Part shown: positions 34,311 to 44,949 of the stretch, one piece after another
Layout of the letters: every line of letters starts with the position of its first letter
Position numbering within the stretch: position 1 is the stretch's first letter
NCBI GenBank assembly: GCA_948567375.1
Contig: OX419762.1
Location: 14,328,001-14,392,000 of the forward strand
Source: Lunularia cruciata
Taxonomy: Eukaryota; Streptophyta; Marchantiopsida; Lunulariales; Lunulariaceae
Length of the DNA stretch: 64,000 bases
Direction of reading: 5' to 3'
Made by a program: the position numbers and the translations under genes
Notes under the pieces: generated by a model
What the model was told of the DNA's origin: nothing
The model's database searches: none
The model's input: only the letters and a program-made list of their open reading frames with translations

Positions 34311-35500
34311 ATAGATAATGGCGAATGGAGTGCATTGTCTAAATGCTGTTCCTGTCAACATGCTTATTTGCTTTTATCTGTATCCGTAACTTCTTCGATT
34401 GTACGGTGCTCCTGCAAGAAGAAATAACTTGAAGGTGCTCTTGGTTGCAATGTAGTAGCAATAGCCGAGGAACAATAGAACAGAATGCACAGAGAAAGGT
34501 TAACATATGTCTAAGTAAAATAACAGGTTTGACCAACTTATGTGTAGAATTTTATTAAATATATATCAATCAATTTGACTCGTCTTGCAAGAGAGTTATT
34601 TGTATTATATGTGTTAGTAAACATGAAAACTTATTTTCTGCTTGAATTTATTTGCAGTCAATGGATGGAATAGCAGTTATATTTAATTCATATGTTATCA
34701 TAACTTTTCTGGATGACTAGTGATAATAACGGAACACAAAATTAAAGGAATGTAAAATATATGACTTCCTTCTATGGTTCTGGTGGACATTCAAAGATAT
34801 TAGCCAAATTAAATGTTCGTTCAGTACTCTTTTGGTAACTCTTACGCCAAAAGCACGAGACGACTTCATTCCTGATATCAAACATAAAAGAGCTATATGT
34901 CTCTACAATAATCAAACAGCAAGAAATGTGTTCGCTTGGATAAGAGCTCAATTGGGACTCGTTAAATTTCCACGATCTGGAATCCATAGAGTCCCCATAT
35001 TGGCTGTTTAGAGGTTATAACCTCTAAACACGGTTAGTGCATTCTACCTGATTTCTAGAAAGAAGATGGAAGACCTCTCCTTGATACAAATGCACAAAAC
35101 ATATGACTTAAACTTCATTATAGTGTCCTACGAGCACCATGTGTTTCACCAGCCAGAGCTTAAGGAAGATGGAAAGCTCAAAGAGATGGTGCAAATGCCA
35201 TTTCTTCAATGGTCCATCATGGTCCACCTTCTCATTCTATCTTGCCTGTAGATCCATGTGTAGCTAGAGGTATTATAGCAAACTTAACTTGTCGTTGGCG
35301 GCCTGGAGATGAAAGATCTTGAAATCCAAAGGTTTTCCTGTCAAGGACAAACTAATCCCTGGATCAGAAGTTACACCGGTCCATCCGAGCTACTTGCTGG
35401 GGCACCTAAGAGCGTGCAGCACTGCATGACGGCTCTCCTTGTGCTACTAGATCCTGATCAAGAAACTGCGGAACTCTTAGTCTTCAAAATGTGAAATGCT
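34311..35500. other. Pseudogene B 3' flank; palindrome; no gene
   Basis: 34790-35250 parallels the flank of pseudogene A (24130-24560). A perfect 26-bp palindrome (tgtttagaggtta and its complement) lies at 35005-35030. In locus A the equivalent sequence is only partly palindromic. The short plus ORF 35309-35494 is unsupported. A short duplication of gtgaaatgcttaagctta occurs at about 35491 and 35519. Confidence 0.5.
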
Positions 35501-36440
35501 TAAGCTTAGGGTCGTGAGTGTGAAATGCTTAAGCTTAATTCCTATTGATGTGAACAGCTGATTATTTCGTCTTGTGAATCCGTTTTATTTAACAAATACT
35601 GTCGGGCCTGCAGAATTATAACATTAATATCTCAATGAGTCTGACTGATTCCTATGAGTTAAAGAGAGAGTGTGTGAGAGAGAGATGGCATTCTTTGATT
35701 CATTCTCTATCCTTTGAGTATATTTATACAAAGTACTTTACAGTCTATGCGTGAACATATCCAGATTACAATCATTAGCTTAGATGGAGTTTTAAATCAT
35801 TGAAATGTTCTTTTTGCTCCATATCTGTGAGACTTTTGTGCCCAAATGGTTCATTGACCTTCTAGAACCAGGCACACCTTGGTCTGTCTTTACCGTGGCC
35901 CAGCTTTATATGATGAAATGAGTACACACGAGATGTGGATGCAACTCACTCCCATAAATGGAAATGAATTGCATGTTAGAAAAACACAGTTCCTAGGACC
36001 TCTCACAATAGCACATCACAACCACATTAAACAGAAATCAGAAGACTAATAGGAAATAACGTGATTCACTCCCTATCCCGGAAGCTACCTCCACGACTGA
36101 AACAGGCTCACACCAGCCTTTTTTTAAAGGTTTATTTCTCATTGTACATATTTATTTATTTCGCATTGCACATATTTATACATTACAAACAGGTCCATCA
36201 CTGTCATCCACTTGAACTTCTAGACAAGTGACAAGCAACGGCCATTAGTTACATTTGCTTTTGCTCTTGACAAGCCAAACATAACATTGCACCTACATCT
36301 CGTTATACACATCTAAATGGAAGTGAATTGTATCTACGTCTCGTGTATACACATTTCATCGTTGAAAGTTGGGCCACGGTCAAGACAAACCAAGGCGTGC
36401 CTGCCTCTAGAAGGTCAATGAACCATCTGGGCCATAACAA
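35501..36440. repeat. Inverted and direct copies of a dispersed repeat
   Basis: 35840-35965 (minus) and 36315-36435 (plus) carry the same block found at 30060-30130: a ctctagaaggtcaatgaacc / gaaccatctgggc end and a ctcgtgtat-cacatttcatc part. The two copies face each other about 350 bp apart, so together they could form a long imperfect hairpin. Confidence 0.6.
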
Positions 36441-37440
36441 AGTACTCATACTTTCGGATCTACTACACTGGTGAATCGCGGGACGCAGCGGGATATGCTG
36501 GACCCGAATCCGTCCAAGGAGGTCGAGCTGCGGCTACAATAGAAGTGACAGAAGTTGATCGCAGCTGTAAGCTTAGGTCGCGGGGAACAGATACGATTGA
36601 GCCTAAGTCGATCGAGCTGAGGCAAGAATCTATATGTGTAAAATATGTGTAGATTGCTCCCGGAAGCAACAGGTAAGTTATTCCTGGAGGATGGGGAAAA
36701 CACTAACAACAGATTTGAGAGGACTCTGATGATTATAGCATTACAGGAGTAGTAATCCAAGTAGTACCCTTATCTTCCATAATTCCAATAAAATTCCAGT
36801 TAACAGTCGACTTCTGGTCTGTTGCTTTTTACAGTATATATGAAGCGAAATCCAAATCTATGGCAATCCTTTTGCTTCTACGTACCTTCATGCATATCCT
36901 GTCTGCAATAGACCAGCACGTAACGACGGTGTGCCTATGCCAATGAACGTGCCGCCCGTTATATGTCTTCCACTTGTATTTAATCTCTGTGGATGCCAAC
37001 TCTCTCACCGTTGCCCTTGTTACTATATTTTGTGGCTAAAAGTATGAAGGCTTATTCTGTTCATCTATCTTCATTGCGCCTCTCTTTAACATCGTCATGT
37101 AGGGATCGGGGATTCTAGTCTAGAGAGGCTTTGGCATGGAAGGGTAGATGAGTACACTCTATCGCTCTTGTCTTCGTGGACAGGAGAATGCAGGTACTAC
37201 CTTTTCATCGCATCCGTAATTCCAAAGAGCACAGATGCTGGTAACTACAATGAGATCTGCGTACCTGCCGCTTGCAATACGGCGATGTGACACCAATCTT
37301 TGCCTCAAAAAAGCTAGTGCTCGTATTATGACTACCACGGAATTCTCCCTTGCCCTGCAACCTCTGCACCAACTCATACATCTCGCACCGCCCACTAAAA
37401 CCCAGTTCTGTTGTTTGAAACGTTGGTCAGTAGTAGTGAG
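36441..37440. other. Intergenic, no gene supported
   Basis: CpG-normal sequence with competing short ORFs (up to 104 codons, minus, 36446-36760). None contains a motif or splice-consistent structure. Confidence 0.35.
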
Positions 37441-37459
37441 CACAAACGCATCATAGGGA

Positions 37460-37560
37460 TAAGGATATTACCATTTATGAGAATAACTTAATTACACAAC
37501 TGAATCATATAAAATTTTATAAATCACCTCGAAACACACTCCATAGAATAACGTTGTATG
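37460..37560 (-). repeat. Inverted copy of the 29575-29690 repeat
   Basis: The reverse complement contains gtgtttcgaggtgatttata followed by aaattttatatgattcagtt, and ends with ttctcataaatggtaatatc. This aligns with 29620-29690. The copies are inverted with respect to each other about 7.9 kb apart. Confidence 0.65.
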
Positions 37561-37720
37561 CAAAGTAGAAAAACGGACGTTAAATTTGCAGTTAAAGATA
37601 ATTATTACACATGCGTGCGGACGCGTGTAAGTGGACAGCTGACTTTGCTCGGAGCCTTCTCGTTATCTAGAGCAAAATTTTCATCCAGGTAAGCCTTATC
37701 GTCGAAGGAAGAATTTTCCT

Positions 37721-38085
37721 ATTCCCTTGAACATATCCATCGCAACCTCGAGTTTGGCTCCCATTTAATTCAAAAATTATAACTTTTATCCCATTCGATT
37801 CTCGCACCAGATCAAAAATCTTTGTATTCCTTTGTATCCATCGCAACCTCGAGTTTAGCCCCCGTTTAATTCCACGATTGTAATTTCCATCCCGTTTATT
37901 CCCTTGAACACATCCATCATAACTTCGAGTTTGGCCTTGTTTAATCCCAAATTTATACTTTCTGTCTCATTAGATTCTGGCGCCAGATCAAACTTATCGC
38001 CGCAATCAGCACTTTAAAATCTGCTATAAAAACTGTTCCTATTTACTTGAACGTGTCCAATGCAACCTCAAGTTTAACCCATTTA
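37721..38085. repeat. Degenerate tandem repeat, about four units
   Basis: The core ttcccttgaacatatccatc-gcaacctcgagtttggc recurs near 37721, 37830, 37901 and 38035. A ctcgcaccagatcaaa-like block follows two of them (about 37800 and 37978). Spacing varies from about 70 to 135 bp, so units are partly deleted. Confidence 0.7.
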
Positions 38086-38514
38086 AGCGTAAATCATAAT
38101 TCTATTCTGTCAGTATCTTGCGAGTTCGAAAAATACTGGCTTGTGCTTTACGGACTAAGTTAATAACGCGAGACCACACGCAACTCTTGTCTGGAATCCC
38201 ACAAGAACCCTTTTGAAACCCCCTTTTCAAAAGCTCCTCACTCGCCCCATCTTCGCATCGCCTATAAACCACATCGCTAGTGTCCTCATAATGCACCTCA
38301 TCTTCTGGAATAAACACACCCTCCATGAGCAGATTCATCTTCTGGAATAAACACACACTCCATGAGCAGATTGGTGAGAAATGCCCTACATGAGTCACCT
38401 TAAATCTACTCTCATCAGGCTGATGAAGTTGCGTATGCAAAAATGCCAACTCGGCGCTCCCCGCCAGCAACATCAACTCGGCCTGGTCATAATCCTCAGT
38501 TGATCTCTCCAGCT

Positions 38515-38690
38515 TTGCCCTTGCACAGCTCGGATATCTTAGGTGCGGTAGGGCAGATTTCTCATACAGACTTTATTGGGGCTTAGCCCCATGTTACTTT
38601 TTTGTCTCTCCCTTGTACGGCTTGATGGGGTCTTCCCATCCTTCAATTTTCCTACGCGGTCGCCTTTTTGCTTTGATCTCTCCACCTTTG
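38515..38690 (+). mobile_element. LINE copy E: 3' tail only
   Basis: gctcggatatcttaggtgcg, attggggcttagccccatgt and ttgtacggcttgatggggtc match, in order, the 3' UTR of copies B and F. The coding region is absent, a typical severe 5' truncation of a LINE insertion. Confidence 0.75.
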
Positions 38691-39052
38691 TCTTCACTGT
38701 CAATGCAAAATGCCCATGTACTGTCTTAGGCCTCCTAGCAGGGATAAGAAGAGCGCACATGATCTGGAAGAACTATCTAAAGTCGGGTATACACACTGCC
38801 CGAGCCAAGTACCATCTAGCAGTGCCGTCTCTATCTGAGAACCAATCCTGCACCCAATGGTTAGGCCATTTCCTGCCACTCCCAATTGGCAAAACAAATG
38901 CATCTTTTGTAACTTGAAGAGTCAGCCTGAAGGGTCTACCTTCAACATTGCATGTTTGAGTGTATGCATTCCAAGAGTGAGCACATTTGGTACACAGCGC
39001 TTCTAAAAAACATGTCACACATACAACACAAAGCAACAAAACCAAAGTTAGA
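38691..39052. other. No gene seen
   Basis: Short overlapping ORFs on both strands only, located between the LINE tail and a tandem array. Confidence 0.3.
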
Positions 39053-39503
39053 AATACAATTTAGTGTCAAGTTGACCATGTCTAAAAGTTGAGCGTGTCA
39101 ATGCAAGATAGAAAGAACTAAACACCAAACAGATGCTTTGGGGGAATACAATTTGGTGTCAAGTTGAGCATGTCAATGCAAGATGGAAAGAGCTAAACGC
39201 CAAGGAAGATTTGTCCCAACCCAAAGCAGAGTTAGAAATCTACTGAAAGAGCAGAGTTGAGCATGTAAGCAGGGACATAAAGACAGTTAACAAAATTGAA
39301 TTCATGCCAAATCACGAATGGTTCGCTACGGGTCTGATGGAAAGAGCTAAACGCCAAAGAGATTTGTCCCAACCCAAAGCAGAGTTAGAAGTCCCCTGAA
39401 AGAACACAGTTGAGCATGTGAGCAGTTGTGTACAAGGACATAAAGACAGTTAACAAAATTGAATTCATGTAAATCACGAACGGTTCCGCCACGGGTCTGT
39501 TGC
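39053..39503. repeat. Compound tandem repeats (about 92 bp, then about 154 bp)
   Basis: Two ~92-bp units start aatacaatttagtgtcaagt (39053) and aatacaatttggtgtcaagt (39145). They run into two ~154-bp units beginning gatggaaagagctaaacgcc at 39182 and 39336, each with gatttgtcccaacccaaagc and acataaagacagttaacaaa. The second unit is slightly longer. Further short ggttctgct-like repeats continue to about 39770. Confidence 0.85.
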
Positions 39504-40880
39504 ACAAACTTGGGTTCTGCTCCTCCCCGACGGGTTATACTACAGGTTCATCCCGCAAACCCAGGTTCTGATACGGGTTTGGTCCTCATACCACTCATGC
39601 TACATGCAAACTAAGGCAAAACTGCAGTTTCACCTCTTGGATGGGTTACATGGAGGTTATGCTTCGGTGATGCTTTCCTCAAAGGGAAACCATTGGGGTT
39701 CTGCTCCACGTGGACTTGGGTCTCATTCAGGTTCTGCTGCATGGACAGAGGGTCTCATTGGGGACCTGCTGCATGAATTTCCTTATTTAGGGTTTGAGTC
39801 TGGATTGTGTCCAGATTCTGTTCAATTTTGCAATGGTTATGCTCTAAATTGAAACATTCATTTGCAACGGGAGGAAATGGAATGATCAATAAATCTTCCA
39901 TGAGGTAATGGATAGTGCAGGCCTATTGCAATCTTCAACCCGAGTTTGTCAAGGTCTGCTTCTCCAATGCCCTCAATTACATTTCACATTTGATCTTTGT
40001 CCATCCAAGCCCAAGTAATGAAAGTCATGTTGTCTTTTGTGACGTGGTGGTTATTAACCACTCCCCCTCTTTAAAATCTTCCATATTTGACATGTCAAAC
40101 ACCTTCTGGTAATCAGAAATATCAGCCATGGCTCTCAATGTCAATATGGAAATTCCAACTGAGGGCATGGGCAGGTACAATCTGAAAATAAAGAGCTGAA
40201 TTTCAAGCTTTGGAGTCTCTCAAGCCCTAATTGTTAACTTCTCCTCCTTTAGTCCCTTTGTCCAGTTACTCTGTAAACTCTCATGGAAGAGAAGCTTCCT
40301 TTTGGCAACAAGCCTTTTAGATATTCAGGAACACATTTGCTCTCAAAACTCTCTCGTTTAGTTATTCTTCTCATACAGTTACTATGTAAACTCTCTTGAG
40401 CCCCTTTTCACTTTTCGTCTAAACCTGTTTTTCCTCTCGGGCATGTACACTCATCCAAATCTCAATGCTCGGTGCTTTGTATACTAATGTGAGATACTAT
40501 TGTGATATCTATATCTCTTTAAAGTTTAGGGTCCTAAACTTCAAAGCAACATAGATATACGTACATATATCTACTCTCCAGAAACTGAGTGATTATTAAT
40601 TCCTGAAATATACAATCAAAGATATATTTATAGACAAATGGGCACCAGTTGGTTGTTCGAGGAGGTGTCCCTTGGTGTTTGATCATACTTCCGAGGCAAC
40701 TCTCCTTTTTATAATGACCACGTGACCAATGAACACTCTCTATATGATAAAGACCACTCCACCAACAACAGAACCTTCTTTATGAATTAAGATTAAGTCT
40801 CTTAGTACAGCATATATCCTGAACCCCATATAAAAATGTTATCACCTCATAATTATTAATAAGAATCATACAGATATCAT
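39504..40880. other. Repeat-poor spacer, no gene
   Basis: The 82-codon ORF at 39604-39852 overlaps the ggttctgct-type repeats and is not supported. The remainder is A+T-rich. Confidence 0.3.
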
Positions 40881-41315
40881 ATTTTTCCATGGAAGCAAGG
40901 ACGCACATATATAAATTTTTTATAAACTTAAGGGTCTTTCTCCATAAAATCTTCTTTGAATATAAATATTCAAATATACACATCACATTTTCTCCACACA
41001 TAAACTTGAGGTCTTTTTCTCTTGAGTCTATCCCAACGGATTAGAAAAACCAGTTTGTCTATCAAATGAAAGACAAATATTCACAACTCTTACTTTGGTT
41101 TCTTCTTGGCCATGGAAATCACTATCTACTCCCAATACATTTGGCAGCTTTGTGCCTTACACGAGGAGCATTACAACACTAGGAGTTAACTGGGTGCCAA
41201 GTTGATGTGTATATTTGAATATTTATATTCAAAGGAGATTTTATGGAAGGATGGACCCATAATTTTATCAGAAAGCTTTATACATGTGTGTCCATTCTTC
41301 CATGCAGGAATATTC
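40881..41315. repeat. Long inverted repeat, ~105-bp arms, ~219-bp spacer
   Basis: The left arm (40881-40984) contains ataaaatcttctttgaatat and attcaaatatacacatc. The right arm (41204-41315) begins gatgtgtatatttgaatatt and contains tatattcaaaggagatttta, its near-perfect complement. Pairing is strongest at the inner ends and fades outwards. This could be a foldback/MITE-type element or a source of hairpin RNA. Confidence 0.8.
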
Positions 41316-42679
41316 TAAACCACATTCCTCCTCTTCTACAAATCTCTAATTCCAACAGTCCAACCTTCCTATCATTGTCATTTTCCCATTCAATCTCACC
41401 TTGCCATTCCAAGAGAGTCTGCCGCATACACCTTTTGATTTCCTTACTCAACTCCTCCCATACACTTGCCCAAGGCATGTTAAAACTCCTTCTTTGATGC
41501 TCCTTGTGATGACCCAATGTCAATGTACTAATAGTATAATTGGTAAGAACAGGTTGTTCCCACAAGGATACAGTTTGGAAATGGCTAGGGTTGAGGCAAA
41601 AGTAGCACTTTGTCATGATTTTTCTACGGTTGCATCTGTATCCTCCTAGGTAGGACAATTCCCAAAAGAGTGCAATGCACTCCAAAATAGTGCAATATAG
41701 AAATGAAACTCAGAAAATCAAATCACATTCATGAAAGATTTCCTATCAACTTGGCTCTTCAAAGTGATGGCTCAGTTGGTATTAAAGGCCATTGGCCCCA
41801 AAGGTCTCTACCCTTGCAAAAACTTGTATCTTATATACCACAGCACAAATGAGAACATTCTACCCCTCCCAGAATGAGTTCCTCACTGCTACACTATAGG
41901 TTCATGACATATTGGATTTTTTGTTACACATGTTACTTCACAATGCTCATAGCCCTCATGGTTGGTCAGCATATCGCCTTGATTCTTCAAAACACCCAAG
42001 TCAAGCCTGATTGTCATCCCGCACCTCAGCACTTATGTTCCTACTACAGGGTCCTCATCACTACTCCACCCAAGAATCAAAAGACATACATAAATACTGA
42101 CATTGATGCATTAAGGATTATAGAGGTCCTCATTGCATCTTCCCCAATATAGAATCCAATTCATGCACACCAAGGCAATTGCAAATTGATTATACACACA
42201 AATGTGGATAATGAAATGATGGAACCTAGAATTTTGCATAGGCCTGAACTCAAATTATAATTGCATGATTTCCTTTATACCTTCAACTAGAATAACAAGG
42301 ATTGCATTCACAACTATGTAATATTGAGATCCTGGAGTTAACTCTCACTAAGATTAACTCCAATTTACCTACTCTATCATAACAAATTAATGGTGTGATT
42401 GTGCTATCTAAAAAGAGCATCTATCGTACACTCTACCAATTACAAGATTCTAGCTAGACATCAAGAGAATGGTCCCAATGACATGGTAGTGGAAAAATTT
42501 TCCTATTGTACATGATCACCATCATCCATTAGATCATACACATGTCGTTGCACCAAAGTGGTGCCACCACACCAACATCTTTTCCTTGATGACTTGGCAT
42601 CATGTTATGCATGACTCCGATGGTCTCCCACCATGATGGTCAGACAACTCCAATGTTTTTGTTTTACAATTGTACCCCA
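41316..42679. other. CpG-poor spacer, no gene
   Basis: The 135-codon minus ORF at 41278-41685 overlaps the inverted-repeat arm and has no family features. The remainder is A+T-rich with short ORFs. Confidence 0.3.
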
Positions 42680-43510
42680 AGAGTGTAACTTACTATACAT
42701 TTGTAAACCTGTAATTACATGGCCAAAAACTACTTCCTTGACCTGCTTGGCCTCCCTAATGCATCTTTTCCTTTGCACCTTCAGATCAGTTCATCAACAT
42801 GCTTGCTGTATTCAATATGCTTGGGTCACCTTGGTCAAGACGCTCTTGAATTTGTTGTCAATATCCTTCCACAACTTATTATCCAATTTAGCCAATTATT
42901 TGGTTGAATACATCTTCATCTCCAAAGCATGTATCTCTGACTTCAACTCATGTAGCTTCACGTGATGAACTTGAGTCAACACCACCATTTCTACTTGAAT
43001 CTTTAATCAATTTGCAGTATCCTCCACTACTATGATCACCAAAATTTGTTTTGGAGACAAAGAAGTATCTTCATATCCACCTCTTTCTTGATCTGCTCAC
43101 GGTCCTTATAGTTGCTAACAATCATGGTTAGTTCCTCAATGCACATTCAGGCCTCTCTAATATCTATGTTTAGAACTTGCTTATCCTTGGCATTCTAGAG
43201 ATAGAGAACCTTTAGTTCTTTCTTGAGAGATGCTACCTCCTCATCCCTAGCACTCACCTGCTCCTTTTACTTCTTCTTCATCTTGGATATGATGTTGGAT
43301 CTCTCCTTAATGGTTAGTAGATTTGAGTCCAATTGGGAGACCTGCTATTGAGATCCTGATATCTCTTTCTTCATCACAGCCATCTTGTCATCCTTCTCCT
43401 TCAACTTTGCCTCTTGGGCCACCTTGTAGTCCACGAACTGCATTTCACACTGAGTAGAACACACCTTCATCACTGCAAGCTTGGCCTTGACCTCGCACAA
43501 ATCCATTGTA
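42680..43510 (-). pseudogene. Coiled-coil ORF relic 3 (unidentified)
   Basis: Read on the minus strand, one frame carries long coiled-coil text with only a few stops. Examples are DLCEVKAKLAVMKVCSTQ, VAQEAKLKEKDDKMAVMKKE, VSARDEEVASLKKELKVLYL, DREQIKKEVDMKILLCL, and nearer the end LHELKSEIHALEMKMYSTK and LDNKLWKDIDNKFKSVLTK. Charge and heptad spacing are clear across about 250 residues. It is the best-preserved of three similar relics in the window. No enzymatic domain adjoins it; the copia fragment downstream is on the other strand. The protein family is not recognised. Confidence 0.5.
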
Positions 43511-43929
43511 ATGCTCCATCATGATGTTGTTGTCCTTCTTTCACACCTTGTAGTTTGTGGACAAGTCGTGATATTCTCCTCAGGTTCTTTGTAGCTCCTT
43601 ATCCTGCCTGCAGGAGCAACCTCCAATTCCCAAACTTGTGATAAATTGGCACTCAGAACCATCTCCCTTTCTCTGGTCCTGTTTGTTGGGCTTTGGTAGT
43701 GGTGATGACTTTCAAAAACCACGGCCCCACTTCTGGTAGTGCAAGTTCTTGAAACTCCACCTAGTTCAACCACTGCTCTTCATATTGGCAATGCCCTTGA
43801 ATTGCAGTAAGTTGGGCTTCTAGGCATGCAATGCTGGCATGAGCCTTGGTTAACTCCTACTCCTAGCTTCTCCCAAACAGCCTTCTGAATTTGATAGTGT
43901 AAAAACTCTATCAGGCATTTGTAATCTAT

Positions 43930-44840
43930 CAGGGTGGGGTTGATCTGAAGGGAGAATTGGACATGAAGGACATGGGAGAACTCAAATACTCCTTGGGTAC
44001 TGAATTTATTCAAGATGAAAATAACATTTGGTTACTCCAGCATCAATATTCTCTCAACATGTTGGAGAAGTTTGGTGGATTGCTTGTAAGGCTATTTCTA
44101 CTCCTCTCTCAACTTCTGTGAAGTTAAATGCTGAATATGGTGAGTTGTTGGCTGATCCAAATATGTACAGACATATTGTTGGAAGTCTGATTTATTTGAC
44201 TCTTACTAGACCAGATCTAAGCTGCGCTGTTGGTTTAGTGAGTCAATTTGTACAAGCACCAAGGAAGCCACCTCTTGATACAGGTCAAAGGATTTCAACT
44301 TATGAGAATTTTACCATTCAATTTGGTCTTTGTTATTCAAGTGTTGGGTTACTCATTGTACAAGGTTTTACTGATGGGGACCGGGCAGGAACTGCTCAAG
44401 ATTGAAGATCAACATCAGATTATGTTGTCAACCTTTGAAGATCTGCAATTAGTTGGTCAACTAGAAACAACCTATTGTTGCTTTCTCATCAACAGAAGCG
44501 GAATATTGGGGTGCCACTAATGCTACATGTGAGTCTATTTGGTTTCACACCTTATTAGAAGATAAGGGATATGTATAGATAACGTCTTATATACAGATAC
44601 AGCTTACCCCAGTATTAAACTTGCTACCAGTCCAATATTTCATGCCAGGACCAAACATATCGAGTTCCATTATCATTTCATTAAAGAAAAATGTATTAGT
44701 TGGAGAAATAGATCTGCAATATATTCCTCCAGATGAGCAAGTCGCCCGATATTTTCACCAAAGCTTTACCCGGAGATAAATTTGAATATTTCAGATGTCA
44801 TTTAGGAGTCCAAGATGTTGACGTTAGCATTGAGGGAGAG
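43930..44840 (+). mobile_element. Ty1/copia retrotransposon 3' end (RT connection-RNase H)
   Basis: Plus-strand frames give MGELKYSLGTEFIQDENNIW, STPLSTSVKLNAEYGELLAD, YRHIVGSLIYLTLTRPDLSC and VGLVSQFVQAPRKPP. Then RNase H text follows in broken frames: an FHARTKHIEFHYHFIKEK-like block and a DEQVADIFTKALPGDKFEYF-like block near 44740-44790. A polypurine tract (tgagggagag, 44831-44840) is followed at once by TGTTGATGAAG, the start of the 3' LTR. Stops and frameshifts make it inactive; upstream domains are missing. Confidence 0.88.
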
Positions 44841-44905
44841 TGTTGATGAAGTATCACAAGTATGTGACACAAGCTAACACAATTCCAAGCTTTGCAAGTG
44901 TCAAG
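44841..44905 (+). repeat. Start of copia 3' LTR (truncated)
   Basis: TGTTGATGAAGTATCACAAG begins right after the polypurine tract. No CA end or second LTR could be located. The sequence seems to change to CpG-normal DNA within 50-100 bp, so the LTR is probably truncated. Confidence 0.5.
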
Positions 44906-44949
44906 CGAGACTTGAGGAGGATATTGAGTATCTAGAAAATATCACGAGC

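Noticed and set aside
36446-37443. Minus-strand ORFs of 104 and 94 codons
   Set aside because: Conflicting open frames on both strands and no recognisable motif or splice structure.
41278-41685. 135-codon minus ORF
   Set aside because: Overlaps the arm of the inverted repeat and lacks family features.
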